From Acidobacteriota bacterium (GTDB lineage: Bacteria; Acidobacteriota; Vicinamibacteria; Vicinamibacterales; UBA2999), in contig JACCSI010000138.1 in NCBI GenBank assembly GCA_013813075.1, forward strand, positions 1 through 5,179: a DNA stretch of 5,179 bases, read 5' to 3'. Both the position numbers and the translations under genes were made by a program. Below the pieces are notes generated by a model. That model was not told the origin of the DNA. It worked only from the letters and a program-made list of their open reading frames with translations, and did not search any database. This document shows, in pieces, positions 1-5,179 of this stretch; within the stretch, counting starts at the first letter, position 1, and each line of letters begins with the position of its first letter.

Positions 1-138
1 TCCGCGATGAAGCGTCTGTCGCAGCAGAACCTGGCCGAAGAGCATCCGTCACGCATCGTCCAGTGGCTGTTCTATTCGCACCCGCCCATTCGTGAACGGA
101 TCGACGCTGCCCACGCGTGGCGACCGCGCAGCCACTAA
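1..138 (+). CDS. M48 family (Ste24/HtpX-like) metallopeptidase, C-terminal end only
   Basis: The window opens inside a plus-strand reading frame that runs for 45 codons to a TAA at 136-138. The visible peptide contains EEHPSR, then QWLFYSHPPIRERI, and ends in a short basic tail. The SHPP-x-RERI block is the conserved C-terminal signature of M48 zinc metallopeptidases of the Ste24 (CAAX protease) and HtpX type, in which the HP...R residues lie near the active-site cleft. These are integral membrane proteases. The HExxH zinc motif, the membrane segments and the start all lie left of the window, so activity cannot be judged. The gene converges on the cupredoxin gene with no base between the two stop codons. 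The family call rests on one short motif but a characteristic one. Confidence 0.72.
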   Translation, partial: SAMKRLSQQNLAEEHPSRIVQWLFYSHPPIRERIDAAHAWRPRSH

Positions 139-489
139 CTACTTCTCCTTCACCACCAGCGTGCCCTTCATCTCGCGACACAGCGCATCACTGGTGAGGT
201 TGCAGTAGAACGAGAAGGTACCCGCCTGATCGGCGCGGAATTCGAAGACGATGGTCCTGTCCGCACCGGCGCGCTTGATGATGCGATAGGCATCGACCGC
301 GAAGCTGGTCGGGCGATCCTCGCTGGTGAACGAGACGCGGACAAGGTCGTCCCGTGTGACCTCGAGGCGGTTGGGAATGAACTGGTGATCGCGAGCGATG
401 AGCGTCACCTCCCGTCGATTCGGCGCCCGATCCTGGGCGGCGACGAGCGCACTCGTCAACGCCGCCAGGATCAGCACGCGCACGGTCAT
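139..489 (-). CDS. Secreted cupredoxin-fold protein with atypical metal-site residues
   Basis: This encodes a 116-residue protein. Residues 1-18 form a signal peptide: a short basic start, a hydrophobic core from about 5 to 16, and a V-A-A cleavage site before Q19. The mature part has the cupredoxin layout of the cytochrome c oxidase subunit II or plastocyanin kind: a beta strand with HQFIPNRLEV near 35-44, a PTSFAVDAYRI segment at 60-70, and a C-terminal FSFYCNLT...CREMKGTLVV block at 93-113. Aligned to a CuA site (C-x3-C-x3-H-x2-M), only C96 and M107 match. S100 stands where the second Cys would be and C104 where the His would be. T61 stands where the upstream His of an HSF motif is expected. 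The protein is probably periplasmic, and copper binding is doubtful. The ATG lies 3 nt after the pnp stop. Only a weak GAG precedes it, so translation is probably coupled to pnp. The link to RNA turnover is unexplained. Confidence 0.8.
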   Translation of the reverse strand: MTVRVLILAALTSALVAAQDRAPNRREVTLIARDHQFIPNRLEVTRDDLVRVSFTSEDRPTSFAVDAYRIIKRAGADRTIVFEFRADQAGTFSFYCNLTSDALCREMKGTLVVKEK

Positions 490-492
490 CGA

Positions 493-2805
<2,313 letters not shown>

Positions 2806-2808
2806 AAA

Positions 2809-2813
2809 ACCTC
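2809..2813 (-). promoter_or_regulatory. Ribosome binding site of pnp
   Basis: The transcript reads GAGGT followed by TTT and then the ATG at 2805-2803. The last G of GAGG is 4 nt from the start codon, a short but workable spacing. It supports this ATG, which also gives the family's usual N-terminus. A small GGGG/CCCC hairpin (2817-2820 with 2828-2831, 7-nt loop) sits immediately upstream and could limit access to the site. Confidence 0.75.
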
Positions 2814-2872
2814 GATGGGGTCACGTTCCCCGGTGTGCGGTGGGTCGATGGAAGTGCAGTACGAGCTCACGG

Positions 2873-2918
2873 TCAAAGTTCCAGTCCGAAGTGGTCGACT
2901 TCGAACTGTGAACTTCAA
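2873..2918 (-). promoter_or_regulatory. Long hairpin in the rpsO-pnp intergenic RNA, possible RNase III/PNPase autocontrol element
   Basis: In the minus-strand transcript, AAGTTC (2915-2910), bulged A (2909), CAGT (2908-2905), U (2904) and CGAAGT (2903-2898) pair with ACTTCG (2892-2887), G (2886), ACTG (2885-2882) and GAACTT (2881-2876). The loop is CGACC (2897-2893). The only irregularities are one bulge and one U.G wobble. Three further pairs (2916.2875, 2917.2874, 2918-2873; two are wobbles) extend the base, giving about 20 pairs. There is no U-tract after it, so it is not a standard intrinsic terminator. In E. coli the equivalent interval holds a stem cut by RNase III that allows PNPase to repress its own mRNA. 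A similar role here is inferred from position and shape only. A dispersed palindromic intergenic repeat is the main alternative. Confidence 0.6.
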
Positions 2919-2929
2919 ACTGTGAACTT
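2898..2929 (-). repeat. 14-nt tandem repeat (2.3 copies) overlapping the rpsO stop codon
   Basis: The transcript carries AAGTTCACAGTTTG, then AAGTTCACAGTTCG, then AAGT. These are two full 14-nt units, differing at one base, plus a partial third. The first unit begins within the rpsO TAA stop. The second unit and the partial one form the 5' arm of the long hairpin upstream of pnp. The first unit could form an alternative hairpin with the same 3' arm. Confidence 0.85.
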
Positions 2930-3197
2930 ACTTCCGGATTCCGAGTCGCTTGATGAGCTCAGCGTAACGTCCGGTGTCCTTGCTCTTGAGATAGTCGAGC
3001 AGGCGGCGACGGTGTCCGACGAGCTTGAGCAGCCCGCGGCGCGAGTGGTGATCTTTCGCGTGGGTCTTGAAGTGTTCGGTCAGGTAGGTAATGCGTTCCG
3101 TGAGGATAGCGACCTGAACTTCGGGGGAGCCGGTATCGGTATCGTGCGTGCGATAGCTCCCGATGAGCGTGTCTTTCTTGTCTTTCGTCAGTGCCAC
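2928..3197 (-). CDS. rpsO: Small ribosomal subunit protein S15
   Basis: S15 binds the three-way junction of helices 20-22 in 16S rRNA and helps start assembly of the 30S platform. From this GTG the product is 89 residues, the standard length. It shows [10 protein letters not shown] (21-30), [16 protein letters not shown] (42-57) and [10 protein letters not shown] (62-71). H42, D49 and S52 match the conserved rRNA-contacting H41/D48/S51 when the initiator Met is not counted. A longer frame begins at another GTG (3209), but a GGAGG at 3207-3203 lies inside that extension and 5 nt before the GTG at 3197-3195. The start at 3197 is therefore chosen; it also gives the usual ALTKDKK N-terminus. The gene lies 69 nt after truB, behind two hairpins and a TATAAT box, and 122 nt before pnp. 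Confidence 0.98.
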   Translation of the reverse strand: MALTKDKKDTLIGSYRTHDTDTGSPEVQVAILTERITYLTEHFKTHAKDHHSRRGLLKLVGHRRRLLDYLKSKDTGRYAELIKRLGIRK

Positions 3198-3202
3198 ATT
3201 GT

Positions 3203-3207
3203 CCTCC
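3203..3207 (-). promoter_or_regulatory. Ribosome binding site of rpsO, decides the GTG start
   Basis: A perfect GGAGG lies 5 nt (ACAAT) before the GTG at 3197-3195. Another in-frame GTG at 3209-3207 overlaps this motif and has no Shine-Dalgarno of its own, so the shorter 89-residue S15 is the correct product. The upstream 3212-3235 hairpin ends 4 nt before the motif. Confidence 0.88.
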
Positions 3208-3211
3208 ACGC

Positions 3212-3260
3212 ACGGGCCAGATCGCTCCAGCCCGCCGTATACGACGATTATTCTCGTCGT
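3212..3260 (-). promoter_or_regulatory. Two hairpins in the rpsO leader, candidate S15 autoregulatory RNA
   Basis: The 69-nt stretch between truB and the rpsO start folds by eye into two stems. The first is ACGACGA (3260-3254), loop GAATAA, TCGTCGT (3247-3241): seven perfect pairs. The second runs 3235-3229 with 3218-3212: a G.U pair, five G-C pairs and a U.G pair closing a 10-nt loop, ending 4 nt before the GGAGG. Autogenous rpsO leaders occur in several phyla and use varied structures; a G.U pair next to a G-C pair is part of the S15 recognition motif in rRNA. The second stem contains such steps. The S15-binding role is inferred from position and this feature, and neither stem is a recognised Rfam family to my eye. 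Confidence 0.45.
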
Positions 3261-3266
3261 GAATCC

Positions 3267-4172
3267 TTAATTATAGCTGAACACGACCGCAGGGTGGAGG
3301 AACCCTGGCACTCTCGACGGGTCCGCCAGACCGACCAAGCGAAGGTCCGGGCTCATCAACCGCACCAGCGCCGGGATAGACGGGAGCGGCGCCAGGAGCT
3401 GTCGCGGGCCCAGGTCCCGCCCATGAATTGCCCACTCCACGCCCTCGGCCGTCAGCCTGGCGCAGGGCACCTCGTTCAGCAATGACTCCATTGGCCGAAC
3501 GTGGCCATGCAGTTCGGCACGGGGCGCCGCGACCAGGGTCTCAAAGGGCAGTGCGTCCGCTAGGGCAAATCCAGCGGCTTCGGTACGAACAAGGCCATCG
3601 AGGATCGCGCCCACGCTCAGCGCCGTGCCGAGATCGTGCGCGAGCGACCTGACGTAAAAGCCGGCCGTGCACCGGACACGAAGCCGCATCCGCGGGGTCT
3701 CGAACGACAGCACTTCCAGGGCGTGCACGGTTACCCGCACCGGCGCCGACTGTATCGGCTTGCCGGCCCGGGCGCGCGCGTACGAGCGTTCGCCTTCGAC
3801 CATTTTGGCGGAGTAAACCGGGGGCGCCTGCTCGAACGTGCCCCGGAAGCGCCGCAGCGCGGCCTCGACATCCCCGGCGGCCGGCACGAGACCGGACTCG
3901 GCGACCACGTTCCCTGCGGCGTCATGGGAATCGGTCACGATGCCGAAGCGAATGGTCGCTTCGTACTCCTTGTCGGATCGACTCAGATACTGGGCCAGCC
4001 GCGTCGCCTGTCCCACGACGAGGGGCAACACGCCTGCCGCCTGTGGATCGAGGGTGCCGGTGTGGCCAATGCGGCTGACCCCGAGCGATCGGCGGGCCAC
4101 GGCCACCACGTCGTGCGAGCTCGGACCGAGCGGTTTGTTGAGGACGAGCACACCGCTGACGTGCTTTGCCAC
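3267..4172 (-). CDS. truB: tRNA pseudouridine(55) synthase
   Basis: TruB isomerises U55 in the T-loop of tRNAs to pseudouridine. Counting from the chosen GTG, the product is 301 residues. It opens with SGVLVLNKPLGPSSHDVV and then has the catalytic motif GHTGTLDPQAAGVLPL with nucleophile D42. Other family marks are KEYEATIRFG with Y70, PPVYSAKMVEGERSYARARAG with Y120, and RCTAGFYVRSLAHDLG (Y173, R175). A divergent C-terminal domain of about 70-80 residues follows. The frame is open back to a TTG at 4286 (339 residues), but the extra 38 residues do not resemble TruB. GTG at 4172-4170 is preferred because a GAGG lies 9 nt upstream and the product then begins a few residues before the family core. 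GTG at 4190 is a second possibility. Gene order nrnA-truB-rpsO supports the call. Confidence 0.97.
   Translation of the reverse strand: MAKHVSGVLVLNKPLGPSSHDVVAVARRSLGVSRIGHTGTLDPQAAGVLPLVVGQATRLAQYLSRSDKEYEATIRFGIVTDSHDAAGNVVAESGLVPAAGDVEAALRRFRGTFEQAPPVYSAKMVEGERSYARARAGKPIQSAPVRVTVHALEVLSFETPRMRLRVRCTAGFYVRSLAHDLGTALSVGAILDGLVRTEAAGFALADALPFETLVAAPRAELHGHVRPMESLLNEVPCARLTAEGVEWAIHGRDLGPRQLLAPLPSIPALVRLMSPDLRLVGLADPSRVPGFLHPAVVFSYN
3270..3275 (-). promoter_or_regulatory. Candidate -10 box of an internal rpsO promoter
   Basis: On the minus strand, TATAAT is a perfect sigma-70 type -10 hexamer that overlaps the end of truB (Tyr-Asn codons just before TAA), in otherwise GC-rich DNA. At 17 bp spacing the -35 position (3293-3298) reads TCCACC, which matches TTGACA at only 3 of 6 positions. 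Transcription from it would start near 3263, just before the first leader hairpin. E. coli also has an rpsO promoter between truB and rpsO. The codons themselves explain the sequence equally well, so this is tentative. Confidence 0.35.
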
Positions 4173-4278
4173 ATCACTCTGCCTCGTCACCCCAACCACC
4201 AGGTCGCACACCAGGTTTCTGGGGGCACAGCGACCGCCCGGCGGGCCGTTGATCGCAAGGCCACCCTGGAGAGACACG
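4173..4278 (-). other. Gap between the nrnA-like stop and the preferred truB start
   Basis: If truB starts at 4172, 106 nt separate it from the upstream stop. The frame of truB stays open through this interval from a TTG at 4286-4284 that overlaps the nrnA-like stop, and would encode a 38-residue Gly/Pro/Arg-containing leader unlike TruB. The transcript also contains a possible compound stem, GCGA with TCGC enclosing GCCC-GCC-GGGC (about 4230-4256). No promoter or separate gene is evident. Confidence 0.4.
4182..4185 (-). promoter_or_regulatory. Probable ribosome binding site of truB
   Basis: The transcript has GAGG followed by 9 nt (CAGAGTGAT) and then the GTG at 4172-4170. This is the best Shine-Dalgarno-like sequence before the conserved TruB core and supports the shorter start. 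A competing reading is GGTGG followed by TTGGG and the GTG at 4190, giving 6 more residues. Confidence 0.5.
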
Positions 4279-5179
4279 TCAATCAATCGTCTCTGTGCTG
4301 GCTTCTTGTGGGTCGGCTTGCTGCGGGTTTGACTTGGTGTGGCTTGCGGTCTCTATCGCCTTGTTCTCGGAGGGCTTGTCCGTTTCTGCAACGACCAGGG
4401 AAATGAAATGTTTTTGTAGCGGCGCAAGTTCCCCAGTCGCCGTACATCCGGCGGCGTTCTTGTGGCCGCCGCCGCCGTAAGTGCGGGCGATGGCGCCGAC
4501 GTCGATGTCTCGTTTCGAGCGGAGGCTGATTCGCCAGTCGGGACCGGCCTGCCTAAAAAATACGACGGCCTCAATCTCCTTGACGCTCAGCGGAAAGTTG
4601 ATGATGCCGTCAGTATCGTCGTGGCTGACGCCGGAGGCCGCGGCCGTTTCGCTCGTGAGCGTGAGGAGCGCAACGCGACCGGTCTCGTCAAGCTGCATGC
4701 CATTCAGCACGTGCCCGAAGATCCGCACGCGACCCAATGTGCTGCTGTCGTAGTGCGTCCGTGCGATCCACTGCGGGTCAGCCCCGGCTTCGACACAGCG
4801 GCGGGCAATTTCAAAGCTGCGCGCGGTAATGTGCGAGAAGTGAAAGCTGCCCGTGTCGGTCAGTAGTGCGAGGTAGAGGTGGGTGGCGACGTCTTTGGTG
4901 AGCGGCGCACCCAGCGCTTCCAGGAGCGTGAATACAAGCTCACCACAGGCCGCTGCCGACTCGTCGACCCAGTTGATTGCACCATAGCGCGTGTTCCCGA
5001 GGTGGTGGTCGATGTTGACAACGGGAGATCGATCTAAGCCAACGACCCCGGTGCGATGCAGCGCGCCACATTCCATGACGATGGCCGCGTCCTCGCTCGC
5101 GGTTACTTCTCGGGTGACGCGAATCTGGCCGACATCTGGAAACGGCTGAAGAAAATGCGCAGGCACCGCATCCATGACC
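4279..5179 (-). CDS. nrnA: DHH/DHHA1 family bifunctional nanoRNase/pAp phosphatase-like protein, N-terminus outside window
   Basis: Members hydrolyse RNA oligomers of 2-5 nt, and some also hydrolyse pAp or cyclic-dinucleotide products, using Mn2+. Residues are numbered from the first Met in the window (ATG at 5175-5173); this Met is internal, because the frame stays open to the window edge and the first DHH motif (DxDxxGS) is missing. Visible are motif II as VMECGALHRTG (33-43, with E35 where Asp is more usual), motif III NIDHH (54-58), motif IV LLTDTGSFHFS (104-114, D107), and the DHHA1 substrate motif YGGGGHKNAAG (233-243). A hydrophilic tail rich in Ser, Thr, Gln, Glu and Asp (about 267-298) follows and looks disordered. 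The gene is first in the visible part of the block. NrnA finishes the short oligomers that PNPase leaves. The exact subtype (NrnA, NrnB or c-di-AMP/pGpG phosphodiesterase) cannot be fixed from this. Confidence 0.9.
   Translation of the reverse strand, partial: VMDAVPAHFLQPFPDVGQIRVTREVTASEDAAIVMECGALHRTGVVGLDRSPVVNIDHHLGNTRYGAINWVDESAAACGELVFTLLEALGAPLTKDVATHLYLALLTDTGSFHFSHITARSFEIARRCVEAGADPQWIARTHYDSSTLGRVRIFGHVLNGMQLDETGRVALLTLTSETAAASGVSHDDTDGIINFPLSVKEIEAVVFFRQAGPDWRISLRSKRDIDVGAIARTYGGGGHKNAAGCTATGELAPLQKHFISLVVAETDKPSENKAIETASHTKSNPQQADPQEASTETID

Noticed and set aside
2817..2831. GGGG/CCCC hairpin before pnp as a riboswitch
   Set aside because: Only four pairs with a 7-nt loop and no conserved riboswitch core seen. 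It may affect access to the ribosome binding site but is not a class I can name.
3198..3209. A 4-residue longer S15 starting at the GTG at 3209
   Set aside because: The GGAGG ribosome binding site lies within this extension and points to the GTG at 3197, which gives the standard 89-residue protein.
3636..4406. A 256-codon plus-strand frame over truB
   Set aside because: Antisense to a well-supported truB, spans the truB/nrnA-like junction, and has no domain or ribosome binding site that I recognise.

Overview
The window is chromosomal housekeeping DNA from a high-GC bacterium. Most of it is one leftward (minus-strand) gene block. In transcription order it holds a DHH-family nanoRNase/oligoribonuclease (nrnA-like, its N-terminus cut by the right edge), truB (tRNA pseudouridine-55 synthase), rpsO (ribosomal protein S15), pnp (polynucleotide phosphorylase) and a small secreted cupredoxin-fold protein. 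At the far left, on the plus strand, are the last 45 codons of an M48 (Ste24/HtpX-like) metalloprotease gene. Its stop codon directly abuts the stop codon of the cupredoxin gene.

The truB-rpsO-pnp order is one of the best conserved in bacteria, and a DHH phosphoesterase just upstream of truB is common outside the gamma-proteobacteria. The protein flavour (an ECG...RTG motif in the DHH protein, ALTKDKK at the start of S15, the M48 C-terminus and the FYCN...C..M cupredoxin) recalls Acidobacteriota, perhaps Vicinamibacteria. That is an impression from memory, not a database result.

The genes form an RNA maturation and turnover unit. TruB modifies tRNA and S15 nucleates assembly of the 30S central domain. 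PNPase degrades RNA 3' to 5' and leaves short oligomers, which NrnA-type enzymes reduce to mononucleotides. The terminal cupredoxin gene lies only 3 nt after pnp, has no convincing ribosome binding site of its own and is probably translationally coupled, but it has no obvious role in RNA metabolism.

The most interesting non-coding structure is in the two intergenic leaders. Between truB and rpsO there is a perfect TATAAT overlapping the truB stop, then two hairpins ending just before a strong GGAGG and a GTG start. This looks like an rpsO promoter plus an S15-type autoregulatory leader. Between rpsO and pnp there is a long hairpin (about 20 pairs) whose 5' arm is duplicated as a 14-nt tandem repeat, so two alternative hairpins can share one 3' arm. 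It sits where E. coli has its RNase III/PNPase autocontrol stem. Other oddities are a 7-unit pentapeptide repeat with an Arg/Gly-rich tail in PNPase, and a cupredoxin that lacks most expected copper ligands. I see no mobile element, CRISPR array, tRNA or rRNA, and no clearly new multigene system.
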